A stretch of DNA of 64,000 bases from Alloscardovia criceti DSM 17774. Its GTDB lineage: Bacteria > Actinomycetota > Actinomycetes > Actinomycetales > Bifidobacteriaceae. Under the pieces are notes generated by a model. The model was not told the origin of the DNA, did no database searches, and was given only the letters and a program-made list of their open reading frames with translations. The translations under genes were made by a program, and so were the position numbers. Below, one piece after another: positions 17,382 to 25,415 of this stretch (the first letter of the stretch is position 1; every line of letters begins with the position of its first letter). The stretch covers positions 1-64,000 of the forward strand of contig NZ_AQXR01000008.1 of NCBI RefSeq assembly GCF_000376885.1. The letters run 5' to 3'.

Positions 17382-18005
17382 TTAAGCCTCATACCAAGAC
17401 ATCGCCCGCGCGTATAGGGGTATGAGCTCGTCCACAGTAGACAAAATCCAAGCCTTACAGGCCTTCGCACTGCGCAAGGTCGGCGAGCCCGGTTTTTCCA
17501 ACCGTCCCATCATAAATTCAGAACTTTTTACCTGCGCTACTCGTGCAAAAAACTCTTCTAAAGCCACGTCCTGTATACGGAAAAATGCTTTCTTCGTGTG
17601 ATCTGGAATGAGGACAAAATCCTGCGAAAGCGCGCGGATGTCTTCCCCATTCTGAGCAAAATCCTGCGCAATATCCACGATATGCACAGGTCTATCAATA
17701 CACGCTAACGCAATGAACACATACTCATCGTTAATGCCGATTTGAAAATGCGGATACTTTTTATAGCCGCGCTTATCCCCACCGATGGCCACCCACGTGC
17801 TCTCCGGCGCATGCGTGGTACGGCGCAAATGCTGAGCAATATGCACCGCAAGCGGCTCCTCCAGATGCAAAGAATCACTAACACGCTGAGAGATTGCTGC
17901 TCCATAGGTATTAAATAAAGGCCACAGCTCTGCTCGAATAGCTGTCATGCGTGGCTCTAAACCTTCCACATCAAATACGCCAAAAGCGCGGGCTGTAAAA
18001 CTCAT
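17382..18005 (-). CDS. UPF0637 / DUF1054 family protein
   Basis: The start at ATG 18005 (MSFTARAFGVFDVEGL) gives 207 residues, the normal size of this family (YktB of Bacillus). Visible family marks are AFGVFDVEGLEPRM.AIRAELWPLF, the HIAQHLRRTT region, WVAIGGDKRGYKKYPHFQIGI, and the C-terminal MGRLEK. The function is unknown; the fold is related to an alpha/beta nucleotide- or nucleic-acid-binding layout. The family is typical of Firmicutes, so presence in an actinobacterium may reflect transfer. It is divergent from the riboswitch-controlled transporter and convergent with cls. Confidence 0.85.
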   Translation of the reverse strand: MSFTARAFGVFDVEGLEPRMTAIRAELWPLFNTYGAAISQRVSDSLHLEEPLAVHIAQHLRRTTHAPESTWVAIGGDKRGYKKYPHFQIGINDEYVFIALACIDRPVHIVDIAQDFAQNGEDIRALSQDFVLIPDHTKKAFFRIQDVALEEFFARVAQVKSSEFMMGRLEKPGSPTLRSAKACKAWILSTVDELIPLYARAMSWYEA

Positions 18006-18111
18006 ATTTTGATTGTAAGATAATCGGCACGATAGAGCATACAAGAACGTGAAAAGTGACGAGACTCACATCTGGGAGGTGCTCGTCCATTCCACCCCTC
18101 TGATACAGTAG

Positions 18112-18181
18112 AAGTGTTATATGACTGACGGAAGTGGAAAACCACATGGGAGTATAACCGTAAGAAGCCGACCGTCTGGGC
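18112..18181 (+). promoter_or_regulatory. ZTP (pfl-type) riboswitch aptamer
   Basis: The sequence matches the pfl/ZTP aptamer by pattern. An outer helix pairs GTTATA (from 18116) with TATAAC (to 18158). The ACTGACGGAAGTGG strand follows, and a small hairpin GTGG-AAAA-CCAC precedes the conserved ATGGGA. After a linker comes the hallmark CCGACCGTCTGGGC, whose CCGTC can pair with GACGG of the first half as a pseudoknot-like helix. ZTP/ZMP signals shortage of 10-formyl-tetrahydrofolate. It lies just before a terminator and the OFA-type transporter gene. Confidence 0.88.
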
Positions 18182-18215
18182 AAAAGAAACCCAGAGATTT
18201 TGGGCTTCTTTTTTA
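18162..18215 (+). terminator. riboswitch expression platform (intrinsic terminator)
   Basis: AAGAAGCC (18162-18169) pairs with GGCTTCTT (18203-18210), and inside it TCTGGG (18175-18180) pairs with CCCAGA (18190-18195). A run of T follows. The stem uses the CCGTCTGGG bases that the aptamer needs, so ligand binding should prevent the terminator and turn the gene on. Confidence 0.8.
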
Positions 18216-18239
18216 TTGTCTATTTCAATGAGGTTCCTT

Positions 18240-19442
18240 GTGAAAAACAAATGGACAGTGGCTGCAATTCCAGCGCTTCTCATTCACATCAGCATTGGTA
18301 CAGTGTATTGCTGGTCTTCTTTCAGCGAAAGCTTATCCGCGGAAGTCGGAGTGCCAACTTCTGTACTGGGATGGGCGTTTAGCCTTGCAATCTTCTTCCT
18401 CGGAATGTCTGCTGCCTTTGCAGGGTCGTTTGTAGAACACAATATCCACAAAGCTTCACTCATCGCCTGCATTTGCTTCACCGTAGGCATGATTGGCACA
18501 GGCTTGACTGCACAATTCACCAACCAATTGGGACCAATTGCCAGTCTGATTCTTATCTTCCTTTTCTACGGTGTCATTATGGGCATTGGCTTGGGCATCG
18601 GTTATATCACACCTGTGAAAACCTTGATGCTCTGGTTTGCCGATAACAAGGGCTTGGGCACCGGCATCTCCATTATGGGCTTTGGCCTGGCAAAGGCTAT
18701 TGCTAGCCCAGTTATGAATACTTTGGAAGAGCAAGTGGGCATTCCATCCATGTTCTACATCCTCGGCGCAGTCTACTTCGTCATGATGCTCATCGGCCAC
18801 CTCCTCCTCGAAAAGCCTGCAGGTTGGAAGGAAGACACCTCCGCTAGCACCAAGCCAGACTTTAGCATTTTTAAGAACAAGCAATTCGTAGGCATTTGGC
18901 TCATGTTCTACCTCAATATCACCTGTGGCCTTGCGCTGATTTCCTATGAAAAGTCCCTGCTCAAGGTGCTGGGTGTAGGCATTGCCGTTATTTCGATTAT
19001 CCAGATGCTCACTGCAGCTAGCAATGCTTTGGGCCGTTTAGGCTACTCCATGATCAGCGACTTCATGCGTGATCGCAATACGGTGTACAAGATTATCTTC
19101 GCATCCAGCTTGATTGCTACTGCTGTGGTCTTCGCTACCCAAGGCATCAGTGTCAGCACCCTAGTCGTGCTCGTCGTTATTATGCTCCTCGTCGTAAACG
19201 CAGGCTACGGTGGCGGTTTCAGCACCTTGCCAGCCTTGCTTTCCAGCCGTTTTGGTATGAAGAAAATTTCGGGCATCCACGGTATTGCGTTGTCTGCATG
19301 GGCTTTTGCAGGCTTAACCGGTAATCAGATTACCGCTACCGTGCTCAACACCACGGGTTCTTACAATCTCGTCTTCATTATTTTGGCGGGTCTCTATGCG
19401 GTGGCTTATATCATCTCTATTACTATGGTAAAGAAGATCTAA
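18240..19442 (+). CDS. OFA-family MFS transporter (oxalate/formate antiporter type)
   Basis: The product has 400 residues and 12 membrane segments. The family pattern of the oxalate:formate antiporter group is visible: IHISIGTVYCWSSFSESL, GIGLGIGYITPVKTLMLWFADNKGLGTGISIMGFGLA, and the late segment GGGFSTLPALLSSRFG. I choose the GTG at 18240 because GAGG lies six bases before it; the ATG at 18228 has no site. It is the only gene after a ZTP riboswitch, which ties it to one-carbon/purine status. Formate or a related carboxylate is a likely substrate (inference). A strong terminator follows. Confidence 0.88.
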   Translation: MKNKWTVAAIPALLIHISIGTVYCWSSFSESLSAEVGVPTSVLGWAFSLAIFFLGMSAAFAGSFVEHNIHKASLIACICFTVGMIGTGLTAQFTNQLGPIASLILIFLFYGVIMGIGLGIGYITPVKTLMLWFADNKGLGTGISIMGFGLAKAIASPVMNTLEEQVGIPSMFYILGAVYFVMMLIGHLLLEKPAGWKEDTSASTKPDFSIFKNKQFVGIWLMFYLNITCGLALISYEKSLLKVLGVGIAVISIIQMLTAASNALGRLGYSMISDFMRDRNTVYKIIFASSLIATAVVFATQGISVSTLVVLVVIMLLVVNAGYGGGFSTLPALLSSRFGMKKISGIHGIALSAWAFAGLTGNQITATVLNTTGSYNLVFIILAGLYAVAYIISITMVKKI

Positions 19443-19468
19443 TCTATTCGGACTCCACATACGCAATC

Positions 19469-19508
19469 GTCTCCCTGCCGGCAACCACTCGCAGGGAGAC
19501 GATTTTTT
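19469..19508 (+). terminator. terminator of the transporter gene
   Basis: GTCTCCCTGC (19469-19478) and GCAGGGAGAC (19491-19500) form a perfect 10-bp stem, followed by GATTTTTT. Confidence 0.9.
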
Positions 19509-19527
19509 GTGAACAAATAATGACACA

Positions 19528-20394
19528 TTAATAATCGGGTAAATCTTTTTCTGTGTCGGCAGAATCTTTCGTTTTCTCATCATCATCGAGCACAATAGAA
19601 TTCACAATCGTATATGCCGGATGGCCTGGGCTTGCGACCACATCATTTGAAGTATCATCATCGCTTTCATTCAAAATAATCATCAAATCAGCCGTCAAAA
19701 TAGACGACGGCAACGCGATGACGGCTATGCCCAAAATTGAAGAAAGCATGGTAAACAACTTGCCCACGGCGGTTACCGGATAAATATCTCCATAGCCCAC
19801 AGTAGTTAAGGACACCGTGGCCCAGTATAAGGCGTTGAAAAAGCTTTTAAACGTCTGCGGCTCCACGTTGTAGACAATTAAGGCAGAGATAAAAATATAG
19901 CCCACTGCTATGCAAAAAATAATGCTTAAGGATTCTTTCTGCTTTTTAAATGCTTTGACCAGCAAATCCACGGAGCGGCGACGACGAATATTGCGGAAAA
20001 TCATCATGCCTCGGATGATGCGAAGCAGACGAATAAGCCGGAAAATGCGCAAACCGTGGTTGATAGGGAAAAATCCCGGCAGAATGGACAGCAAATCGAT
20101 AATGGCCATGGGCCTCAAGGGATATAGGAGGAAGCACATCAGACGGCTACGGTGCTTGTGCTCGATAGCTTCAGACAAGTCGGCACAAATCCAATGCAAA
20201 ATGTAGTCGACCAAGAATATCAGCGTGCAGAGCATGTCTAGCCATTGCAGCCACAGCGGAATCTCATTGCCTGCCATCAATGGTAAGAAGCTTAAGGCAA
20301 TGACCACGAGCATCGCTTTATCGTAAGAGGATACGTCCTCGTCCACATCTGGCTCGATAAAAAACAGTAACTTCAAACGATTCATACCTGCCAT
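19528..20394 (-). CDS. voltage-gated potassium channel (Kv-type, six segments)
   Basis: The product has 288 residues. Segments S1-S4 occupy about residues 25-150. S4 is arginine-rich (LRIFRLIRLLRIIRGMM), the voltage-sensor pattern. The pore carries the selectivity filter TTVGYGD near residue 210, followed by S6 (LFTMLSSILGIAVIALPSSIL). The cytoplasmic tail is acidic (ESDDDTSND, ending DTEKDLPDY). It forms a homotetrameric potassium channel in the membrane. It is a stand-alone gene, convergent with the transporter. Confidence 0.9.
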   Translation of the reverse strand: MAGMNRLKLLFFIEPDVDEDVSSYDKAMLVVIALSFLPLMAGNEIPLWLQWLDMLCTLIFLVDYILHWICADLSEAIEHKHRSRLMCFLLYPLRPMAIIDLLSILPGFFPINHGLRIFRLIRLLRIIRGMMIFRNIRRRRSVDLLVKAFKKQKESLSIIFCIAVGYIFISALIVYNVEPQTFKSFFNALYWATVSLTTVGYGDIYPVTAVGKLFTMLSSILGIAVIALPSSILTADLMIILNESDDDTSNDVVASPGHPAYTIVNSIVLDDDEKTKDSADTEKDLPDY

Positions 20395-20464
20395 TTTACG
20401 CCATTTTCCCGCGTTTTCGGGCAGTTGCGGGGATGAGAGTCGGGGTCTATCGTAAGCTGGTCGT

Positions 20465-20962
20465 ATGCGAATTATTCTTCAAAAAGTATCACAGGCCACC
20501 ATTTCAGTAGAAGCCGATGCTGAGCTTCCTGAAAGTGTGCATTTTAACGAAAAACCCGAGTCTGAACGTAGCATTGGGCTCGGTCTCGTACTCCTCGTGG
20601 GTGTAGAGGATGCGGATACCCTAACAGATGTGCAGTGGGCTGCAAAGAAGATAGCTCAGATGCGCATTTTTGAGGATGAAGCGGGCAAAATGAACCGCAG
20701 TGTCCTGGATGTGCACGGCAGCATCCTGTCTGTCTCGCAGTTTACGTTGTATGCGAATATCCGCAAGGGAAATCGCCCAAGTTTTGTGGATGCAGGTGCG
20801 CCTGAGCATGCGCAAGAGATGTGGAAGTCGTTGAATACTGCACTGTCCGAGGAATATCATCTCCCAGTGAAAACCGGCGTGTTTGCGGCACATATGAATG
20901 TCCAGCTGACAAATGATGGTCCGGTGACCATTATCGTAGACTCTGCCATTCAACGGCACTAA
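20465..20962 (+). CDS. dtd: D-aminoacyl-tRNA deacylase
   Basis: The 165-residue product matches the DTD family. It has the N-terminal MRIILQKVSQATI.V, the catalytic-site strand SVSQFTLYA near residue 90, RKGNRPSF and the cross-subunit NDGPVTIIVDS motif near the C-terminus. The enzyme removes D-amino acids from mischarged tRNA in the cytosol as a homodimer. It is slightly longer than the 145-150 residue norm because of a 12-15 residue insertion after residue 18 (ADAELPESVHFNEKP), as is common in actinobacteria. It is divergent from the potassium channel gene. Confidence 0.95.
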   Translation: MRIILQKVSQATISVEADAELPESVHFNEKPESERSIGLGLVLLVGVEDADTLTDVQWAAKKIAQMRIFEDEAGKMNRSVLDVHGSILSVSQFTLYANIRKGNRPSFVDAGAPEHAQEMWKSLNTALSEEYHLPVKTGVFAAHMNVQLTNDGPVTIIVDSAIQRH

Positions 20963-21045
20963 GGTGGCCGTGGCTGTGTCTGTGCGGCGCCGTCGGATTT
21001 GCCTTTTTGCACCGTACAGCCGTGTCTTATGCATGTGTGAATCGC

Positions 21046-21879
21046 TTACACTTCTCTGTCGGCGCTACGGCTCAAAGCCTCGCGTGCAGCAATATCCTTG
21101 CGCACAGTATCCAGCTTCTCCAGCAAGCCATCATAGGCATAATTACCCAATGGCAGACGCTGTGGAGGATTCTCTTCATGAGCGACCGCCACAATGACGT
21201 GTGCCGCACGCGCAGGATCTCCAGCCTCATGTCCAGCCGTTTCGCGGAATGCGCGCCTCTGTGCACCGGCTGTGGCATCATAATCTGCAATAATATTTTC
21301 AGGCTCCACCTCGGAAGCAGAATTTCCTGCCCAATCCGTCGCAAAACCGCTGGGTTCGATAAGAATAACCCGGATGCCCAGCGGCTCCACCTCTTGAGCT
21401 AAGGCCTCAGAAAGGCCTTCTACTGCGAATTTGGAAGCATTGTACCAACCCACTGCTGGGAAGGCGCGCACACCGCCGACGGAGGATACGTTCATAATTG
21501 TGCCAGATCTGCGAGCGCGCATATGTGGCAAAATTGCATTGGTCACCGCTGCAAGACCAAAGACGTTAATTTCCATCATGTGACGGTACTCTTTTTCGTC
21601 ACTTTCTTCGACAGCAGCAAAGTAACCAATGCCTGCGTTGTTGAGCAGGATATCCACCTCTGACCATGCATAAGCTGCAGATACAGCAGCTTGAACTTGA
21701 TTTGGCTGCGTAACATCTAGCTTTAAGCGCAGTGCCTTCTCCTTGTCGAAGGCGTCAAGATAACTCAAGGACTCGAGTGTGCGTGCAGTCGCCACAACCT
21801 TGTCGCCTTTGCGCAATGCTTCTAACGCGACTTCGCGCCCAAAACCTCGGGATGCTCCCGTGATAAACCATGTCGTCAT
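21046..21879 (-). CDS. short-chain dehydrogenase/reductase
   Basis: The 277-residue product is a classical SDR: TGASRGFG (nucleotide-binding glycines) at residues 7-14, NNAG near 80, the catalytic serine in NVSSVGG near 135, and YNASK near 150. The C-terminal part (EPSGFATDW and onward) resembles the subgroup annotated as SDR-family oxidoreductases of unspecified substrate. It is divergent from an XRE/MmyB-type regulator, a frequent arrangement in actinobacteria, so it is probably under that regulator's control. Intergenic distance is 168 bp. Confidence 0.9.
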   Translation of the reverse strand: MTTWFITGASRGFGREVALEALRKGDKVVATARTLESLSYLDAFDKEKALRLKLDVTQPNQVQAAVSAAYAWSEVDILLNNAGIGYFAAVEESDEKEYRHMMEINVFGLAAVTNAILPHMRARRSGTIMNVSSVGGVRAFPAVGWYNASKFAVEGLSEALAQEVEPLGIRVILIEPSGFATDWAGNSASEVEPENIIADYDATAGAQRRAFRETAGHEAGDPARAAHVIVAVAHEENPPQRLPLGNYAYDGLLEKLDTVRKDIAAREALSRSADREV

Positions 21880-22047
21880 GTCTTATCCATTTCTCTGATG
21901 ATTGTCATTATTTCGCTTGACCGTCCTGCTTGTGCAGACCAAGCTTTAATTCGATTTAATCGCGGGTATTTCTGCTCAACAAGGGCGAAAATATCATAGG
22001 ACTTTTTATCCCTGTTTCACTAGCAGATTTTCCGTCATAATAGAAAT

Positions 22048-22902
22048 ATGACTATGGAGAAGAGAGCGCTCAGCGAATTTCTGAAGACGAAGCGGTCGGA
22101 ACTTAAGCCTGCAGATGTGGGGATTATCGACTCTGGTGCGCGCCGTGTGCCGGGTTTACGGCGCGAAGAGGTGGCTCTGCTGGCGGGCGTAAGTGTGGAT
22201 TGGTATGTACGCTTAGAGCAGGGGCGGCAGGTGACTCCTTCTGAGGCTGTTTTAGACGCTATTGCGCGTACCTTGCGACTGGACGATGTGGAGCGCGCTT
22301 ATTTATTTAATCTTGCGCGGCCTTCTGCGACGCGAGAAAAGGCTAGTTCCCTGCCTTCGGTTCGTCCCGGTATTAGTCGAATGATTCATGGTTTTACGCA
22401 TCAACCATCCTTTTTGCTCGGACCTCGCATGGAGGTGTTGGAGGGCAATAATGCGGCGTGGGCTTTACTCACGGATTTCCCTGCGCGCCCAGCACATGAC
22501 CGCAATATGTTGCGTTGGATTTTTACGGACCCTGCAGCACAGAGCCTGTATATTGACTGGGAAACGGTGGCCAGTGAAATGGTGGGTGTGCTCCAGCTCG
22601 AGGCCAGCGCACGCCCTCATGATGCACTCATCCGGTCTTTAGTGGACGAGCTAAGCGCTGTGAGCACAGATTTTGCGCAATGGTGGATGGAGCCCCATCC
22701 ACAAGGCCGCACATCCGGTACGAAGCGTTTCGCCCATCCGGTTGCAGGCAGGCTGACTATCAACTGGGAAGCGTTTACCGTACCCGATGATGACACACAA
22801 ACACTGTTTATCTATTCGGCCGCCGACCAGAAAAGCTCTGAAGCTTTGGATTTGTTGGTGATGTGGTGGTCTTCTCGCAAAGAATTCGAAAAATCGAAAT
22901 AA
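22048..22902 (+). CDS. XRE-family regulator with MmyB-like sensor domain
   Basis: The product has 284 residues. Residues 1-80 hold a helix-turn-helix of the type GLRREEVALLAGVSVDWYVRLEQGR, the characteristic start of the MmyB-like group. The remainder is the MmyB ligand-binding (PAS-like) domain, with RNMLRWIFTDP, IDWETVASEMVGVLQLE, GTKRFAHPVAGRLTINWE and the ending LDLLVMWWSS. Proteins of this group repress a divergent oxidoreductase, and bind fatty acids in at least one solved case. Here the SDR gene is the probable target. ATG 22048 is followed by a second ATG two codons later. Confidence 0.9.
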   Translation: MTMEKRALSEFLKTKRSELKPADVGIIDSGARRVPGLRREEVALLAGVSVDWYVRLEQGRQVTPSEAVLDAIARTLRLDDVERAYLFNLARPSATREKASSLPSVRPGISRMIHGFTHQPSFLLGPRMEVLEGNNAAWALLTDFPARPAHDRNMLRWIFTDPAAQSLYIDWETVASEMVGVLQLEASARPHDALIRSLVDELSAVSTDFAQWWMEPHPQGRTSGTKRFAHPVAGRLTINWEAFTVPDDDTQTLFIYSAADQKSSEALDLLVMWWSSRKEFEKSK

Positions 22903-22977
22903 AGCACCCATTTTGGGCAAGCTTTCCAGAGTTTTGCGGATACAGATGGATATACAGGATACAGAAAGTTTAGGAGT

Positions 22978-23547
22978 ATGACGGAGCAACTCAGCTAATA
23001 TGAAAAACTGCAATCTGGGCTACCTTATCGTTTTGACGATAAGGCTATTGCCGACATTAAGGACCGTGCGTCCCTATTGTGTGCACGTTTAAACGCGGCT
23101 GACCCAACCGATGCATCTGAGCGCGAGAAGCTGGCCCGAGAGCTGCTAGGCAGCGCCGGTGAAGAATTGGATATCCAACCCGGATTTCACTGCGATAATG
23201 GCAAAAACATTCATGTGGGCGCGCGTTTTACCGCCAATTTTAACGTCACTATCCTCGATGGTGCAGAGGTAAGATTCGGAGATTACTGCATGGTCGGTCC
23301 GGGTACGCTGATTTCTACTACGGGCCATCCCCTCGAAGGCGAGGAAAGGCGCCAACGCTTAGCTATTTCCACTCCCATCAGCATCGGCGATGACGTGTGG
23401 ATTGGGGGAAATTGTACGATTCTCAGTGGCGTACATATCGGCTCCAACGTAGTCGTGGCTGCGGGCGCAGTCGTCACGAAGGATGTGCCGTCAAACAGCG
23501 TAGTTGCAGGTGTACCTGCGCGCGTTGTGCGCACACTATCGGAGTAA
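22978..23547 (+). pseudogene. maltose/galactoside O-acetyltransferase with an early stop
   Basis: In one frame the sequence reads MTEQLS, TAA (22996-22998), then YEKLQSGLPYRFDDKAIADIKDRASLLCARLNAADP and on through the left-handed beta-helix acetyltransferase. Family marks are VGARFTANFNVTILDGAEVRFGD, VGPGTLISTTGHP with the catalytic histidine, IGDDVWIGGNCTILSGV and the ending VVAGVPARVVR. Everything after codon 7 is intact. The N-terminal mac domain would be lost unless translation re-starts; a TTG at 23077 is possible but removes most of that domain. The gene uses acetyl-CoA and a sugar in relatives. I cannot exclude reinitiation or a sequencing error. Confidence 0.7.
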
Positions 23548-23601
23548 TCTGTCGTTGTATGCTCGCGGAACACGCTTCGGGTCCATACTTCCAGTACAAA
23601 A

Positions 23602-23635
23602 AATGGTGACGTAGAAGTACATATGCGTCACCATT
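23602..23635 (-). terminator. terminator of the acidic membrane protein gene
   Basis: AATGGTGACG and CGTCACCATT form a perfect 10-bp stem. On the minus strand it is followed by TTTTTTGTAC, so it serves the gene ending at 23658. Confidence 0.75.
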
Positions 23636-23657
23636 GCTATACGTGGTATTGATTGCG

Positions 23658-24344
23658 TTATTTGTCTGACTGTCGGCTACGTGTAACTCCCCAAACAACG
23701 ATGGCGGTATAAATACCTGTAACGACAAGCCAGAACAGGCCGTTCCATACATTGCTGAGCACGAAAATCTCATACATGGAAGTAATCAGGGACAACACTG
23801 CTACGATGAGATACCAGTTCAAACCTAGCTTTTCAGTGTCTGGAGTGTCCGTGCCTAGAGTTCCTGTGTCCTGCTCTTCAGCCATTTCCTTTTGCGTCTG
23901 TGGGAAAATTTCTGTTTCCGCTTCTGGATCTACACTTGGATAGTCTGACTCGGTTTTGTCCTCTGTGTCTTGTTCTTCCGTCTGCACGACTGCAGAGCGT
24001 GCTTGTGACGTTGCGCCTGTGACCTCAGAGGCTTCGACCGTAGTATTGCGCTTCTTTGAATCCTCTGCATTGAAATCAATCAGCGGAATGGTGATATCTG
24101 CCACATCATCAGACCGAGTCTCAGGGGCCAGTTCAGCATTTTCTGCCGATTCAGCCTGCACTGCCGGTGTTTTTTCAGACTCACTACTCTCCTCCTGAGC
24201 TCGAAGAGAGTGCTCGATTGATGGCTTGTGTCGAGCCGAAGTTTTTTCCTTCTTATACTTCTTATTCGCGATAATCAGCGCCGTAAATGAAGCCCCTAAG
24301 GACGAAAAAAGAAGAACCAACTCAAGAATGCCAAACCAATTCAT
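23658..24344 (-). CDS. membrane protein with long acidic linker
   Basis: The ATG at 24344 (MNWFGILELVLLF) gives 228 residues. The layout is one N-terminal membrane segment (about 5-25), a basic patch (KKYKKEKTSARHK), a low-complexity linker of about 130 residues rich in E, D, T, S and A, and two C-terminal membrane segments (LIVAVLSLITSMYEIFVL and LFWLVVTGIYTAIVVWGV). It ends with RSRQSDK. The family is not recognised. The long linker between membrane segments suggests an extended or disordered loop. It is transcribed alone, with its own terminator. Confidence 0.6.
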   Translation of the reverse strand: MNWFGILELVLLFSSLGASFTALIIANKKYKKEKTSARHKPSIEHSLRAQEESSESEKTPAVQAESAENAELAPETRSDDVADITIPLIDFNAEDSKKRNTTVEASEVTGATSQARSAVVQTEEQDTEDKTESDYPSVDPEAETEIFPQTQKEMAEEQDTGTLGTDTPDTEKLGLNWYLIVAVLSLITSMYEIFVLSNVWNGLFWLVVTGIYTAIVVWGVTRSRQSDK

Positions 24345-24840
24345 GTTTCTCACTTCTATATGTCTGCAGGTAGGCAGATTGTTTTCTATCAATGCTTTCA
24401 ACATTATACAAACGCATAGTGAAAAGAAACGAAGGAACCTCAATGCAGAATCTGCTTTTGACGTGTTCTTTCACACCCTATAAGAAAATTCTTTGGAATA
24501 GTTGAGCCTGCACTGTGTAGGCACATCATATTAGCTATTTTCGAATGAGGATTAATGTCTCAGCCATTCGGAAGAAATGCTTCACCGCACCATCTCATAC
24601 ATATCTTAGCTGTGAAGTTTTGCATCGACCAGCGAGATTTCAAGAGATCCCGATACACGACATTTACTATGACGGGTACGCGCACTACTCCATCGGTGGC
24701 TCGGTCCAGATCACGCATCACATACCCGTGCTCGCATATGAACCCACAACACGGAGATATAGGTCGGTGTAGGCATTCATTACACAGGAAAACTGCTGAA
24801 TTACAGCTACTGATTGTCCCCTACCGGCACCGCTTTTGGG
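24345..24840. other. gene-poor stretch beside ssrA
   Basis: No convincing gene is seen in about 500 bases. Short open frames exist on both strands (24545-24772 on plus; a roughly 50-codon frame on minus ending near 24555), but neither has a ribosome-binding site nor recognisable similarity. Because the 3' end of ssrA is a common integration site, this could hold remnants of an excised element; nothing in the sequence proves that. Confidence 0.4.
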
Positions 24841-24876
24841 TAAAAATAAAGGGTTACAAGCGATTGCCTGTAACCC
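24841..24876 (-). terminator. terminator of ssrA
   Basis: GGGTTACA (24851-24858) pairs with TGTAACCC (24869-24876); the minus strand continues TTTATTTTTA. It lies six bases past the tmRNA CCA end. Confidence 0.85.
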
Positions 24877-24882
24877 TGCAAG

Positions 24883-25279
24883 TGGAGCCGCCGGGAATTG
24901 AACCCGGGTCCGATGACCGTGCCTGTAGCCTTCTACGTGTGTAGTTTGCTGGCCTTTTGGCATTTTTTCTTCCTCAAACATCGTCGCAAACCACGGTTTG
25001 CAGGAATAGTCGCAGTTAAAGTCCCCTAAGTTCCCTGAAACTCAAAACCTAAGGCAAGTCTTTACATGACGCTCAACATCTCCCCAAAGACATGAGAGAG
25101 TGAACGGAGTTGAAAACTCAGCTGGTTAATCCTAGCGCGAAGCTTAGGCAGCGAGTGCAAACTCAGTGCGGTTAGATTTAGCACTTATTTTTTACGGGTG
25201 GCACGTTTACGAGTGGACCCCCGCGTTCTCGACACGCTTCTCTCCAGCGTACAGATCACCGTCGAAACCGATCGACCCC
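24883..25279 (-). ncRNA. ssrA: tmRNA
   Basis: The RNA starts GGGGTCGATCGGTTTCGAC (from 25279) and ends with the tRNA-like part GGTTCAATTCCCGGCGGCTCCA, whose CCA is encoded. The mRNA-like part contains GCT AAA TCT AAC CGC ACT GAG TTT GCA CTC GCT GCC TAA (25182 to 25144), giving the tag AKSNRTEFALAA. tmRNA with SmpB rescues stalled ribosomes and marks the product for ClpXP. This tag is the one known from bifidobacteria. The gene follows ftsQ on the same strand, about 136 bp away. Confidence 0.95.
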
Positions 25280-25415
25280 TTATTGAATTATGAAACCGCA
25301 TTTTCATAACGCCATGCATAAAAGCACGTTAATCTATAATACACGATTTCTAGCGTTGCGCACACAGCATAATTGCGAGTTATGCACGACACTGAACCCG
25401 CGGACACCTCATGCA

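Noticed and set aside
24545-24772. 75-codon open frame beside ssrA
   Set aside because: No ribosome-binding site, no recognised domain, and a competing open frame on the other strand. Not enough for a gene call.
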